Below, in pieces: positions 22,701-37,700 of a DNA stretch of 64,000 nucleotides. Below the pieces are notes generated by a model. The model had not been told where the DNA came from and made no database searches. It saw only the letters and a program-made list of their open reading frames with translations. A program made the translations under genes and the position numbers. Positions within the stretch are counted from its first letter, which is position 1. Every line of letters begins with the position of its first letter. This stretch comes from Lutraria lutraria (Eukaryota; Mollusca; Bivalvia; Venerida; Mactridae): assembly GCA_964023205.1 (NCBI GenBank), contig OZ026835.1, forward strand, positions 9,630,414 to 9,694,413, given 5' to 3'.

Positions 22701-25700
22701 TCGCATTAAAATACTGTTGTCAAAACATTGCTTATCATCAGGATTCATTAACCTAGTCATTATCTTCGACATCATCACTACCAGTACCACTACCAATAAA
22801 AACGACGACGACACCAATAACAAAACAACTACAACAGTTACAACAACAAAGACTACGTCCGTAATAACAACAACAACGCCAACAACAGAAACCAACAACC
22901 ACAACAACAGCAACCATATGGAACAATTTTGGTCAATTTCCATAAGTAGTCTCCCTTTCGAGATCGAGCTGATTAAGCTGATACCAACAATTGGATTGTT
23001 TCCCTTTAGGTCATCTGATAGAACACATGATACTGGCCAAAATGTACCGTGTCACCAATATAGCCCCAGGAAATCGATAGGCAATAAAACCGCGGGTGGT
23101 ATTATACAAGCTTGTAATATACGTAATTATCTGTGTATGAACATCGATAGTATAATGTACAACAGAGAAAATGCTAGCGTAGTTGGCAAGTAAAAGATGT
23201 TAATGCAGTTATAGAAAAAATACTATTATTTTTTATTGAATTATTTTAAAATCCGAAAATCCATGATTGTATTATTTTATTTATTTGGTTGTTAATAGCG
23301 TTATACAGCACGAGAACCTATTTTCTTTTTCACTAATATTACAAGTATTCGAAAAACGAAAGTTTGTATGCATGTAAAATTTAATATAATTTATTTGTTG
23401 CTTATTGTGTCTAAGGCCGTAAAATGAGTAAAACATTGATATATTAATATGTCGTGTATGACTTTGAAATAGAAAGACAATTCGGATTTTGATCCATCAA
23501 TCATTAACACCCTGAGCTAGCATTAATTTACACTGGCTGTGTGTAATAAGAATATTTATACATAACCTAAATAGTCTAGAACAAAGATCGAGGACTTATA
23601 TATGTAGTTGTAATTGTTTCTTGAAAAATTTCCTCAAAGTCAAAACCCTTCTCGTGAAAATATGAGGAACATAATGTACAAACAATGGTATAAAACTAGC
23701 TCTTAACAAAATCAAAATACTTTCTATCAATATTTACATGATGCTCAATATAAAAAATATTTAAATAAAAAATTATCGCCTTTTAATGGCGTATTTCGCA
23801 CCTTTTCTCGAAACAACAATCAGAAGACCTGCTCAATTCTAATTGCATTAAAACTGTTAATCGACAGATAAACGATATTATGTATAAACTATAGTATTAC
23901 TATTTACATGTGTATGTCAGTTCGTACTAAAATAAAGCGCAGAAACAATCATGATGAACAGTAAAGATTTTGGTACATTGATTAAAATTAAATATTAGAA
24001 CTGTACGTATCATCAAAGACCTATACGTATAGGTATTTGGTATCATAAACACTCGTTTAATCATTTAAAAAGTAGAATGCTTTAAGTTTTTACAAAAAAA
24101 AGAAACTTTCTGTTTAGAATGATTCACTCTTGAGATATTTACTACCGCAGTAGAATTTGTATTAACTTTATAAAAAAAATACTCAAAACTTTTCTTACAG
24201 TAACGCCATAATTGTCTACCGGAATCATCAATTTACGATATCTAATCTAATTACAATAGAATTATGGAACTGAAATTGTATTTTAGACTTAAGTATAACA
24301 ACTCATCGTCACTACAACATATACATAACTATGAGTACATGAAATAAAATTTAATGCAATTATCTAATAAATAACAATTCAGTACATGTACAATGGAAAG
24401 AAATATTAGATCGTATCAAGGGCATATATATATATATACATGCAAATAAATACGGTATAGTCACACTTTTTATTGATATATTGTTTCATGCATCTTTTCA
24501 AATTCACAAGAACTTAAATTTACGTCTACAGGGGATTTTCTACCATAAAGCTGTTTAAGGATATATCTACATTCCAATGTGAATAAACCACCCGCTGTGC
24601 TAAATTTGTACATGCATCGGTAAACATCGGCCAAACGGAAATTACCGAAGATCGAGCTCAAACGAAAGCAATATTTGTCAAAACATGGTGTTACAAATCG
24701 TTAAAAATACTGTACAAGATGTATATTTATTTTATTTTGGTTTATATCATTTTACGGGAAAAGAATTTCTCTAAAATGTCATATGTGGTAATATATTGGC
24801 AACTTATGTATTGTTTGTCAATTTTTAGTCTGAAATTTGGCAAAAACTCATTTTCTTCAATATTTACATAGAACATAGAGTAAATTTTGAACCGTTTTAC
24901 CTATTTCATATAAGTGCAAAAATACTGCCCAAGATAGATAGTTATTTTAAATTAAATTACACCATTTGAAAGATAATGATTTTATCTACAATGTCATATG
25001 TGGTAATTTATTGGCATTTACCGAATAAAGATTTTATAGCAAATTTTAAATTATTTCCCTATATAATCTATATAGAGTTAAACTGGACAATTGTTATCTG
25101 ATTGTGGTTTATCGAGTCATTTCAAGGGAGATAACAACATCGATTAAGACGATTATTGGTTCATTATTGTTCCATATGCAATGAAAGGAAAATTGTGGCG
25201 ACTCGGTCTTTGTTCGCTATGTCTTATTTAAGGCGTAAATAATTCGTTTATTTCAGCTTCCCCGACCTACCCTAATCCCTGCGACCGTGGACCTCTTATG
25301 GTGTCCGATGAACATCTTTCTCATCTTTTCTACCTTTCCGCATGATTTCAAAAACAATAAAAAGAAAGAGTTAAACATCCCTACTCATTTCCCTATTTAT
25401 AATGTATCCAGAAACAGACATTTTTAGGCCTAACTTGCATCAGGGATGCTATATTACAGGGATACGCAACGGACGGAAACTGGCTGAAAAACAGTGCCTA
25501 GGGATATTCGCGCGAGAGCGCATGCGCACGCATTTACCGTTAATGTCGGTATCTAGCAGATAAAATATTGGTCAAATATTCTCTTCAATCGGCTTAAATA
25601 AATGGTGTTTTTGCATAGAGTTTTTTATATATTGATCTTAAAGTGTTAAATATTTTACAGATGTTGTAATTTTGTTTCTAAATATTAGTGGTTCTAAAGA

Positions 25701-28700
25701 TTTCCAAGTTTTTGTGACCGTTCGAAAATAAAACTGACGTGATAATTTGACCGAAATGCTCGCACAATAGAAAATGTCAGTTTTTTGCGACAGCTTTAGT
25801 ACATGAAGATATTCTTAATTTCACGATATTTTGCCGTGGTTGAAGTGTGACATACTTCTATATTGGCTGCATAACTATATTTTCATGTTTTATTTTGTTA
25901 TAATACATAATTTCGCGATCGATTATGACCCAGTTTTAACAATTTACAAAATGGAGGCCTGATCTGACGAGGAAAATATTGCACTTTTTGCGACATCATT
26001 TGTTTGTGAAGATATACTCTATATCAAAATTTTCTTCCATAGTTTGACACTTACACACGTCGATTTTGGCGGCATGATAATATTTTCATGCTTACTTTTG
26101 TAAAAGAACACAATTTCGCGATTGATTATGAGCCCATTTTTACGATTCAATTCAATGGCGACCTGATCTGACGAGGAAAATATTTCACTTTTTGCAACAC
26201 CATTTGTATGTGAAGGTATACTAAACATGAATATGTTCTTCCATATTTTGAGACTGACATACGTCTGTATTGACGGCATAACAATAATTTCAAGAATTAT
26301 TTTGCTGTAGTACCTTATTTCGCTCTCGATAATGATCCATTTTTATCGGTGCATAGCAAAACGAAAAAGCATCATAAAAGCACTAAATTACATAGATTTT
26401 AGCGCAAACCAGAAACGGTGTTACCCGAATATATTATTTGTTATGCACATATTTTCACACCTATTATTCGAAATCGTCAATTCATAACAATGGCTGATTG
26501 AGAATCAACTGGCATGTGACAAACAATATGTACATCAATTCATACACGAAGCGTGTCAACAGTTTAATTTTACAGATTGAGTAAAGTCAAACAGTTTATT
26601 CATGACTCGTAGAACATTATGTACATACATAATATGAAAACATAGAATACGTGCATACATGCCTTTCCATACAGAAATATAAGATACAGATCAATTCTTT
26701 AAATATCTACTACATTTAGTCAAAGACTTGAAATAATGACGGTATATTACGTACATTATAATGCTAACAGAATTCCTTACAGTTATTCTATATCTGTTTA
26801 TAATGAAGAGAGCAATGAAGAAACATTACTTTAATCTTATTCAATATTTATCTGGTAATGTACATCTTTTTAATGATGGGTTAGTTGTAAGGTCGACCAA
26901 ATTATGGTTTTATGCTAATCGCCACGAATATTTCACTGTGATCTCAGGTACTTGACTTGTTTTTGTATTTGCTAAAATAATATCAGTTTTTCAACAATGA
27001 TTAATTACCGTCATGATCAATATGATGTGAATATGTTGGTTTAAATTATGACATTAGATTTTATTGGTGGAACCCTAGCTGTTGTTTCCAATTAATGGTC
27101 ACACACCGTGACCTAATGCATTCAAATGACATATGCACAGCTGTGAAAACAATGTAGATTTATGAAACATAGACTACCCCATACTGTTTTCCATCCGGAT
27201 TTATTGATTGCTTCCTTGTAATCAGTAAAGATCGTCACCAAGATTATGATTATGACTATAAGAGGGCATATCGTACGCCATTTTGGCGGAAGATTAAAAG
27301 TTACAGATTAAGTCTTTGGCTAATAAAATTGATACGCTATAATAGAGACATACATTATGAAAAACAAAGATCAATAACAAGATAAAGTTATACGAATCAA
27401 AATTACAAATAACAAGCTTTTCACCATAAAATGTATAACATACGTACATTTCTTTCGCGCAAAACATTCATGATATATAGCATTTCTTTAAATAAAAGTT
27501 TAACCATGAACATTTCTTCTTCAGCTGATGAATAGAAAAAAGTTCCACGATACAAAATTAAATTTGGTCTTGAGTTGATAAATCGAACAAAACTTTCATG
27601 ATATAAATATTTGTTATACAAATTTAATTTAATTAAAATGTTTAGCATTCGATCGTACATTTTTTCATAATATAAAAGTTTCTTTCACGAATTTAAAGTC
27701 AAATTTTAGCATTCTATCGTACATTTGTTGTCATGATATAACTTTTCTTTCACAAGTTTATTCCGTGAAAATTTCGCCTTCAGCTGATAATTCGAAAACA
27801 AGTTTCACGATATAAAATTTTATTGTACAAAACTTTCATAATGTAATATACTACATGTATTTGAATTTTTCATACATATTTTCATGATATAATCGTTTCT
27901 TTTAAAAATTCAATTTAAATAAAAAAATAGCAGTGAAAATTAATTTCGTCTTGAGCCAGGTGTAGCATCACTGCTTGAGTTCATAAATCGAACAAAACTT
28001 TCATAATGTAAACATTTCTTTCCTACAGAAATTTGCATAATATAAGCATTTCTTTCTCAAATTTAATTTAGAAAAATAAGTTGTGAAAATTAATAACAAA
28101 CAAATAAAAACTACGAGGAACTTGAGTAGATCATAGACCACTAATGTTACTTTTTGTCAATTATCGATTCTTTGTGTCATTTTCATGGTAATTTCGGTAG
28201 TTTTGATACCTTTGCTTTCATTAACTAGCCTAGGCACTGATAATCTATACTTGATCAGTGGATGATAAGCGGTTGCACATCCCTGTAATATAGCATCCCT
28301 GCTTGCATACAGTATAATGAAGAAAACTTTCCCACTGAATGGAGTCAATTAATGTATTATCTACAGCATGTCAATATAGACAGACAAACAAATATACATA
28401 GTGTACGAGATTTAACACTTACATGTTATAATTAAATACAGATACTTGCGCAGACACAAAACGACCCTAATACAAATGACGCGCCATGGAAATGAATGAA
28501 TAAGAGTATAATTTTATTTCATACAGATAGTTAGCTATACATGTTACATATAAAAGCGAAATGTTTACTACATTATAATTTTTTTAACTCTTCTTGACTA
28601 AAATGTTGATTTACGACAAACTTTGTTAAATTGATTCTATTACTCATTTATACTTTTGTTGAACCGTTTTTTTTACATTGTAAATGGTTAAATGGCATTA

Positions 28701-31700
28701 AAATAGTAAGAAATGGCTTAACAAGCAAACATGAGAGAAAAATAACCAATATATTATCACTAGGAAATATCTGCTAATAGCTCCATGTAGATTCTATTTT
28801 TTATAAAATTCGTAATTTTTTATGTCTCTTTTTGAACAATATTATATACAACATCGATCTACAGTCAAACTAAAATAATGAAATCCGCTGTAAATACAGG
28901 CCACCGTATGAACTACGACCACTCTAAAAATAAATGTATGAACTAAGGCCACTCTAGAAATAAGCGTATGTACTACGACCACTCTAAAAATAAACGTATG
29001 AACTACGACCACTCTAAAAACAAACGTATGTACTACGACCACTCTAAAAATAAATGTATGAACTAAGGCCACTCTAGAAATAAGCGTATGTACTACGACC
29101 ACTCTAAAAATAAACGTATGAACTACGACCACTCTAAAAACAAACGTATGAACTACGACCACTCTAAAACAAACCGTGCAACAACGCTCACTCTACATCA
29201 CGCACACACACAAACATCACACACACACAATTGATGTTATAATCCTGTTTAACCTCTCTAAATAAAAGCTAGATACGCATAAAGGTATTTCCATCTAACA
29301 TATGAGCAAAGGCCACACTCGGGAAATACAAAATGTTACCTTTATTGACTAATATTAATGGCCTTATTCGGACGGATCATTTTGTTCTAAATAATCAGTG
29401 ACAAGCAGTTTTTAAAAGAATTGTATTCACATGGTGGCCGTTGACACAGGTTTGTCCGTATATCTTCCTTCACTTTGAAAGCCTTAGTTCTTCTTTTACT
29501 CATGCAATGACAATATCACAACAATGCAGGTAACCCATGTACATGAATTATTGCATTTTTCGGTAATTAGTCAACATACGAAATACCGTTTTAATTTAAC
29601 AGTTAATTTACGTAGCGATAATCACTGTCATTAAATAATCATGAAAATGTACGTAACAATACATACATACAAAACAAACCTATTCAAGAAACTTTAAGTT
29701 CAATGCGGTTCAAATGTTCAAAAACTTTAAGCACACCGAATGTCGAGAGAACTTATCGTTTTAAAAATGTATTCACTTTTTTTATATCATGAATACGATT
29801 TTAATGCATAAAATTTTCTCTTTAGGCCAAAAAAAAGCACACTCGTGTTTACGATTACCCATTCGACCATGTTTTGTTGTTTCTTCCAGCAAGACCTAAA
29901 GTACGAATATATTTGAGGACTAAACGTACCTCCAAAATACGATACGTATAAAAAAAATGAAAGAAAATATTTGTGACTTATTTACCTTCTTTTTGTCAGG
30001 TGACCGGAAACAGAACTATTTTTTTCTGCCCTTATCGATGAAAGTCATTAAATAATAAAAAACGAGCATATTACAGTGCGACGTTTTTAAACTTGCGGTT
30101 AAATCGAACTGTTCTTAAGCTAGCGATGAAACCAGCCCGTAGCTTTTTATTGGAGAAAATAATCATATAAACAATTCATTGTTATTGGGAACCCAGCTGA
30201 ACGGATCGCATTACGCTTGAATATCTTTGAACCCGGGTAGTCGAGCTGATAAAAATTATTTTGCATATTTTCTACTTACCCCGGTAACGCCAATCACAGT
30301 ATCAATGTACCATTTATAACGCATATACAATATCTGTATCTATATTCATAAGTAAGTGTTATTACATCTCTAGGGGTGTACAATTTCTAACAGCTTAACA
30401 TGAATTAAAATGAGGTTTTTTCCTTCAGTAAAAGTTTGAAATCTTGAATGAAAAAGTATTGTGTGTCACATGATATGGAGAAACATCAATAACAGGAAAG
30501 AAACGGTATAAAAGGAAAAACGGCTAATGAAATTATCCAATCGTTACTACTCGGGCATTTCCGTAACTGTGAAATACACAAATTTCTTTATACAAATGCT
30601 GACGAGTTCGATTGGAAACTATCGTTATACTCGTATATATTCACGTATTGACCAACAATAAAAAAATCCCGCTTTGAACAACAAGTAATTAATCGATGGT
30701 TTATATATAATTGAATTAAAAAGTGAACAGTTATAGTATACAAAGACATCACCAAATCATTATCACATTTATTTGCCTGGGTTTATATTATACAGCTTAA
30801 CCTGCAAGTACATGTAACCTGATTTTTGTGTTCAATTGACATTTATGTACTGTTGACCCATATGTACAATGTACCCATATGTACAATGGACCCTTATGTA
30901 CAATTGACCTTTATGTACAATTAAATCTTATGTACAATTGCCTTTTATGTACTGTTGACTCATATGTACAATGGATCCTTATTTACAATGGACCCGTATG
31001 TACAATTGACCCTTTTGTACAATTGACCCTTATATGTACATTTGACCCTTTTGTACAATTGACCCTTATATGTACAATTGACCCTTTTGTACAATTGACC
31101 CTTATATGTACAATTGACCCTTTTGTACAATTGACCCTTATATGTACATTTGACCCTTAGGTCGTTGGACCTTTATGCACAGTTGTCTCTTATGTACAAT
31201 TGACCCTTATGTACTGTTGAGCCTTTTTTCGGAGATTATGATTTCATGATCTATGTATTATTCGTAGATGTTATACTATTACTCATTATATATATAACCA
31301 CGGACACAAACTTCATCGTAAACCTGTACTTGATCGATGAGTGTGTTATTTGCATCAATCAAATCACTTATGCAGCAAACTATTGACAATTCTAGATCAT
31401 CCATCTTGTTTCCAGTTCAAAGACATTGAATATCTATTCATGATCTTAATGTCAAGTACTTAACTTATTGGTAAAGTCAGTATGAAGGATATAGATTATT
31501 AGTATTAAATCGTTGGATTGCATGCCTTATGTTTTATTGAAGTTTAAGGTAGAATGTGCCCACTATAAACTTGTCATTCACTGACATCTAGTTTAAAAGA
31601 GATATATTTGAATGTGCAACAAAAATAGTTGAAAACTAGTCTCATTTTTTTATCAATTGAAACCAAACCTTGATGTTCAAATTGACGTAAACCAATTAAG

Positions 31701-34700
31701 ACTCTTAAATGCATGTTGTAAGGAACTGAATTATTGTAATCTATCATGAACGACACCTTGCGAACATTAACCATCCTAAGTTTAACTTCTTTTATATAAG
31801 AAGAAATGGTGTCCACCGGTTGCCACCTTTACCTTATTTCGACTATAAGTCTTATTTTTAGTTAAGGCGCACACAAGTGTTCACATGTTCACATGTGCGA
31901 ATTATTTCTATTTTGGGGAACATTGTACCTTATATATCTGAATCAACGAGTCCGCGGATGTAATTGCAGTGGTATCAAACCACTGCCAATGAATAACAAT
32001 TCAGTCATCGCTCGTATGGTCGTCGCGGAAACATTAGACTTAATACATCCATAGTCTCTCATAATAAATACAGAGGCAAATTTTCTTATTTATTCATCTG
32101 CTGTTTAACGGCTATAGTGATTTCATAGCCGCCCGAGGAGAGGGGAGAGAAAATACTGGAGAATGAACATTTATATCCCTACTCTTACGAGTTAATTTTC
32201 AAAGTTTTTTGTTTCCATTTTCAGGTTGAACTATTGGATGACTGGTTTGAACACTTGCTATTTCCACGTGGTTAATGTATGTCTACACGTTTTAGTCACG
32301 ATATTATTCGTGTACACGTGTCGTGTCGTGATAGGAGTCCACGTGAAGTGCGCATGTCTTGCAGGCCTACTGTTTGCGGTTCATCCGATACATGTAGAAG
32401 CTGTAAGTGTTTAATACTTACTCATATTTTATAACATTATACACTCAAGCAATTCTAGTCGATATATTTGAGAATGAGAATGTTTTCATTCGCAATTAAA
32501 GAGCCACAGTTGTTTATGTTTTTTTCTTTTCATAACACATGGAAATTTTAATTGTCCGTCCGTCCGTCCGGCTGTCTGTCTGTCCGCCTAAAAACAGGAT
32601 CTATAATTTCAATACCGCTTTGACCATAACTGTAATAATTTCAATGTCTCTTTGATCGTAAATCATACCTCTTTGACTCAGTACCGCCATGTGGTCAAAA
32701 TTTCAGTTCTAACGATCTAGCATAATTAGTTTCTTTACATTACATTTTCCTGAATCATTAGGAATTTGTAATGCTCCTTAAAAGTACTTTAAAATCTTTA
32801 TCCGAGTATATGAAGGAAATTCATTTTTGCTGAATTTTAGGGAACATATAGCTCTGACTGTATAATGTTAACCTACACTAAACTTTTACTTTATTGCATT
32901 GAACTATTCTGATTTTTTAAATTTGCTATACATTATTCAAACAAAGGTCTGGTGTATTACAATTCAGATAAATAATTCATGTTTTAAATGTTTTTTTATG
33001 CAAAGTTCCTAAGACAGTCAGCAAAATTGAGAAATTGAACTTAAACCTGCTTGATGAATGAGTATACTATTACTCATTGAATGACAAAACTGGAAAACAA
33101 AATTAGGTCATTTAAACATAACTAAAAATTTTCAGCGGGAGGAAAGAAAAATCTCAAACAATCTTAAATTTGTCAAGAAATTGTACGACAATATCACAGG
33201 GGGATTCTCTCCAGTGTAATGGTAATAAGAAGAATATTTGGACATGTTATATTATATTTGTGACAGGCTTTTGTGGATAGTATAGTAGTTTATTAAACAA
33301 CACCAAATATCTTGTTTCACTTAACACCATACCAGTATCACTTATCAGAAACAGTTTTACCCACAAATAACTCAAAGGTTGATCATGCCTAAACGCAAGA
33401 AAGCAGAACTCTTCTGTCAATGAAGATATAAAAAAAATTCGATTCACGCCGCGCCAATTCTAAAGCTAAAAACAACCCCGTCGACTTGATCTAAATCTAT
33501 CTAACGTCGTATCACGAAGGCGTGATTTATTAATATCGTTTTCAACTTGGATTAAGGATTTGCATTTTAATGCTTAAGATGTTGAGCGGCACGCCGTAGT
33601 GATGATTGTTATATATATCTCTCTCCATTAAAAACCCGAGTAAAATATCTAAATATTAGCAAAAGGCGAAACTCCCAGATTGCGCAAGCACATCAGTGCA
33701 AAAATTTAAATTCAAACACAAAAAATCAAGATATTCGACAGTTTTAATATTTCTCAATGGAATCACGTGATATGGGCGTGTGGATGATACATTTTATTTA
33801 CTTCAATATTAAATCACTCGCGTGTCACTGAACACTGTTCAGAAAAAGGAAGATAATGTGCATCTATACACAAATTCTGCAATAAAGGTGTACGTGATAA
33901 GAAAGAATTAACATCTAATTCAAGTGGCCTCGGTATTTGAATAAATATATTGTGGCACACATTTTGTATATAAGTGTGCAGTTAAATTTCACTTTCTGAA
34001 TTAATTTGATATTTTCAAACCAGCATTTATTTTATGTTCAGGTTTATATTTTGTCAAATTTGTCGACCGGTTAACTTTATTTAACTTTATTTCGTATGGT
34101 TTATTAAATAACTCGTTTAATATTCGGATCTGTATTTAAACCTTGATGCGCATGCATTATCGTCAAAACAAAAATCCTAACATTAACATATACATATCTT
34201 CTACATTTCAAGTTTCATTATGACACCATCACAATATTAACTTCTTCAGTACCGACAATTTCATTAAAAGAGTTACGATGGTATTGTTTCTCAACAGACG
34301 GACAAATTAGATTTCAGCACTAACTTTTTTTTCAAAGTCAAAATTCCTTTATTATACTCATATCACTTTCATGATAAAATGAGGGACTCCAAGAATAACA
34401 CAAATATACAACAAAAATGCTAAGGATCACTTAATGTTTGAATAATGCGTACATATAAATAAATATGCTTCAGAAGACATCACTTTGTTTCATTGCACTG
34501 ATGCTTGAATGACCAAATTTTAATTAAATCTAATCGCAATCACTATGTTAAAGCAGCAATATCGCAAGTTATCCTTTTCAAATTTCGACTCATATATTCG
34601 TTAGATGCTAACTTGTAGAATGTAATATGGTTGTGGTCCGCATTTCCCAGTTATTTTGTGTATGACACTACTGTAAATGCTGCGGTTGTACATGTATGCT

Positions 34701-37700
34701 CTTCTAGATTCCATTTAATTGCTAAATAACAAAATACGTGCATTTCCAGTTACATTTAGTTAGAGACGCATTTCTTAGATCATTGTCTCAAAACAATGTT
34801 ATTTTAATATGATATTACATATGTCTTTGATACACACGACCATCGCATTACTTTCATTGCTTGATCATTGTCTGTGAAGAAAATGTGGCAGGAACTCAGA
34901 TCAAAGATCATATTTGGTATTGCTTTCATTCGTATTTATTGTTGCATCCATATGCGTAATAATCAGGTATACCTCACGAGGTGTTAGGGCCACTCCAAGA
35001 ACGCCTACGAGCGTCTCAGCGTGTCATATTCTGACGTGAAATGCAATTTTACGATGAACTAATGAACTTCTTAAATTTCTGATATAATCATTTTCGGTTT
35101 TACAGCTTTCTGAATGAATTAATTTAATTATCTTACTGACACGTAAGTGTGCATTAATAAACAATTAAATAATAAAAAGCATTGAAATGTAATTTCATAT
35201 GGCGTTATAAAGATCATTTTGAATTCGACGTGTGCAGTTATGTCGCAGCACATAAAAGAACATTTTATTTATTTGGTGTAAACATATTCTTGAGCAATCC
35301 ATCGTTATAAATCATCTAACAAAACACTAGTATGACTTAAACGTCCTAACAATATGAATTAATTAAACACGACTCCACGCATGTGAAAGATATGAAAGTT
35401 AAGCTTTAAAGATCCTTTAAGGGTATAGACATTTTTTCTTATTATTGTATGAAATTAGATTTAATACCTTTGAAAAAAAAGTTCAGTAAGTCTTGCGAAA
35501 ACGTACTTATCGAGTAAGCTTTTTTAAAAAAGAAAATTCGGCATTTCTTTAGAAAAATACGTTCTTTTAGTAAATTAGAATTTTGATTTTTTTGCTTGAA
35601 ACAACGAATCTATAACGTACATACGGGATGGTATATTGAGGAATAAAACTAGTTTTTTTCTCAAATAAAGATAGTATTAAATTAAAACAACAGTTTTCTC
35701 TGTCAATGGTGGTCATAGGGCACAAGTTGACTGTAATTGATGGAGTCTGACACAGATGTTAACACCGAAGACCTGTGACGAAAAAAACACCTAATTAAAC
35801 ATTAATTATCAAGACGCCGAACTAAATGATCCGACTATTGAAAAGAATCACTGAATCTGTTTCATCTTTTCTTCGATTGCAACGAACTCTCATTTCCTCT
35901 CATAAATAGTTAATGATTTAACGAGTAGTTAATCAAAAAAAGCAATCTGTAGAAATGCTGGATTGTCGTCACAATCAATAGTTGCTCCTGTCGTTAAGTT
36001 CAATATGGAGATGACAGTAGACCTCAAAAGTGACACAGTTACTTCATTGACTGTCCTTTGTTTGTAAACTTCTTATAAATGTTATTTCTCTGTACCTTAA
36101 AATACCGCATGAAATTCTTCACCAAGAGCAATCTGCAATGGTACAAAAGGTCTAAGAAAAAAAACAGCCTCACAAACATTACTTTTAGCTTTTAGATTAA
36201 ACCAATACACTTAAAGTACCGATGCTTAATGTAACCAAAAAAAAAACCATATTCATTTGTATTTGAAGGGAAGTACGCCTTAATACTCACGAAAGACTGG
36301 TCGGAATTCCTAATTGACAAATACATAATAGTGGACCAAAATGTTACTTAATTAATGTCATTTTACTTTTGCGTGTGTTCGCCAAAGTTCGCAGATTATA
36401 AAACGTCTTAACTGACTCAATTTTATGGTATTTAATATTAAACTTTATACGAATACTCGTATATATATTCATGTACGTAAATCCAGTCATCATCCCATTA
36501 ATGTGTGTAACAGGTTATTGATGATTGTTTTTGCAATTAAAAACCACAACGAATCCAATCCTTTATAAAATGTCGATTGGTAAGCTGTTTTTGTTATTGC
36601 TACATCTACTATAGTAATTAGAACTGACATGGTATACATTTGTATCACTTCTTAATCATATTGCCGGAAATGATGAAGAAAATTAATGATTTTACGTGAA
36701 TATAACCAGTCAAGTATTTCGTAGATATTTATCATACATTTTTATATACACCTACCGTTAACATGAATGAACACAATCAATCGGCCCGCGTTCGTCTATC
36801 TGTTGATTATCTCTTATTAACGTGACAGTAATATCGTCATTTGGCTCGAAATCATTAGGAATAACAGTGAACAGTGTTGTTCACGGTGTATTAAGCTTTA
36901 TATCAATAAAGCACATTTACCTATCATGACAACATGCTTTTGATCTGACGATAAAGATTCATGAAGAGTTCATGAACGCAAATGGAAATTGGTAGAGACA
37001 TTTGAAAATATATGGTGATTAGATAAACGACCCTTGTTGGAGTGGTTTTATACTTCCTAAAATGATATGATTTAAATTGTTATTTAAACGACAAGATGTT
37101 TGTGTGTAAAATCTTATTAATTCAGATGAAAATCACAACTATCTAGCTATTGAAGAACAGTTCCTGTTCCGTGTTTTTTACTTTGTTACGAGAAAAAAAA
37201 CCAGTCTGAATTAACATGGACCGAAACGATAAAGAAAAACTTACATTTAACTTGAAAATTAAGTATGTACTCAATCACTATTTCATTTACTTGATGATCT
37301 CAAGTCAATTATTTTTATACTTTACAAATTAGCCTATCAATAAAATATGTACTAAATTAACATAGTTACACATATTTCAACATACCCGGATTAAATAGTT
37401 TACAATAGGATGAGAATGAAAGTGAGATCTGAACATTGAGATCAATTTTTAATCTCAAGTTGTATAACTACGGATCCATGCTGGCCATTCTGTGTACTTA
37501 TAATTGCAATGATTTTATCTTCAGGTCACTGGTATAGTTGGACGAGCGGATGTATTAGCTGCTGTTTTCTACTTATTGTCTTTCATCGCATATAACAGGT
37601 AACATATTAGTACAGTACAACCTCTCCAGAGCGGTCCTCTCTTGAACAACAACCTTCCTTCAACTACAGCATGAATTTTCCACTGCACACTTTAACTATT

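Larger units (their letters stand above)
25441..28301. mobile_element. 2.86-kb inverted-repeat element with 7-bp TSD CTTGCAT
   Basis: The left end starts CAGGGATGCTATATTACAGG (from 25441); the right end (to 28301) is its reverse complement, with 28 of 30 bases matching out to GCAAC. CTTGCAT flanks both sides (25434-25440 and 28302-28308). Inside are a ~204-bp tandem repeat (25740-26345) and a long field of degenerate short repeats (about 27420-28085). No transposase-like frame exists, so it is non-autonomous. CAGGG ends suggest a hAT relative; the 7-bp duplication is one short of the usual eight. Confidence 0.82.
19793..32224. other. TMTC1 intron 1 (12.4 kb), repeat-rich
   Basis: The first intron holds no supported exon. 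Contents in order: a G/C-richer unclassified patch (20820-21065), a CAGTGC-type MITE (about 21831-21988), an ACN/CAA triplet tract (22772-22915), a diverged 215-bp duplication (24703-25130), an (AT)n run (24423-24440), a 2.86-kb inverted-repeat element (25441-28301), a 30-bp minisatellite (28908-29170) and an 18/36-bp minisatellite (30839-31215). The rest is AT-rich with no visible feature. Confidence 0.8.

Noticed and set aside
22717..23193. 158-residue plus-strand frame rich in Thr/Asn
   Set aside because: Driven by the ACN/CAA triplet tract; the flanking parts show no domain.
24470..24661. 63-residue minus-strand frame in TMTC1 intron 1
   Set aside because: No domain, no repeat support and no splice partners; indistinguishable from a chance frame.
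28842..29162. 106-residue minus-strand frame with VVVVHTFIFR repeats
   Set aside because: By-product of the 30-bp minisatellite; no start context or homology.
28908..31215. CRISPR-like direct repeats
   Set aside because: The repeats are contiguous with no unique spacers of constant length; they are eukaryotic minisatellites.
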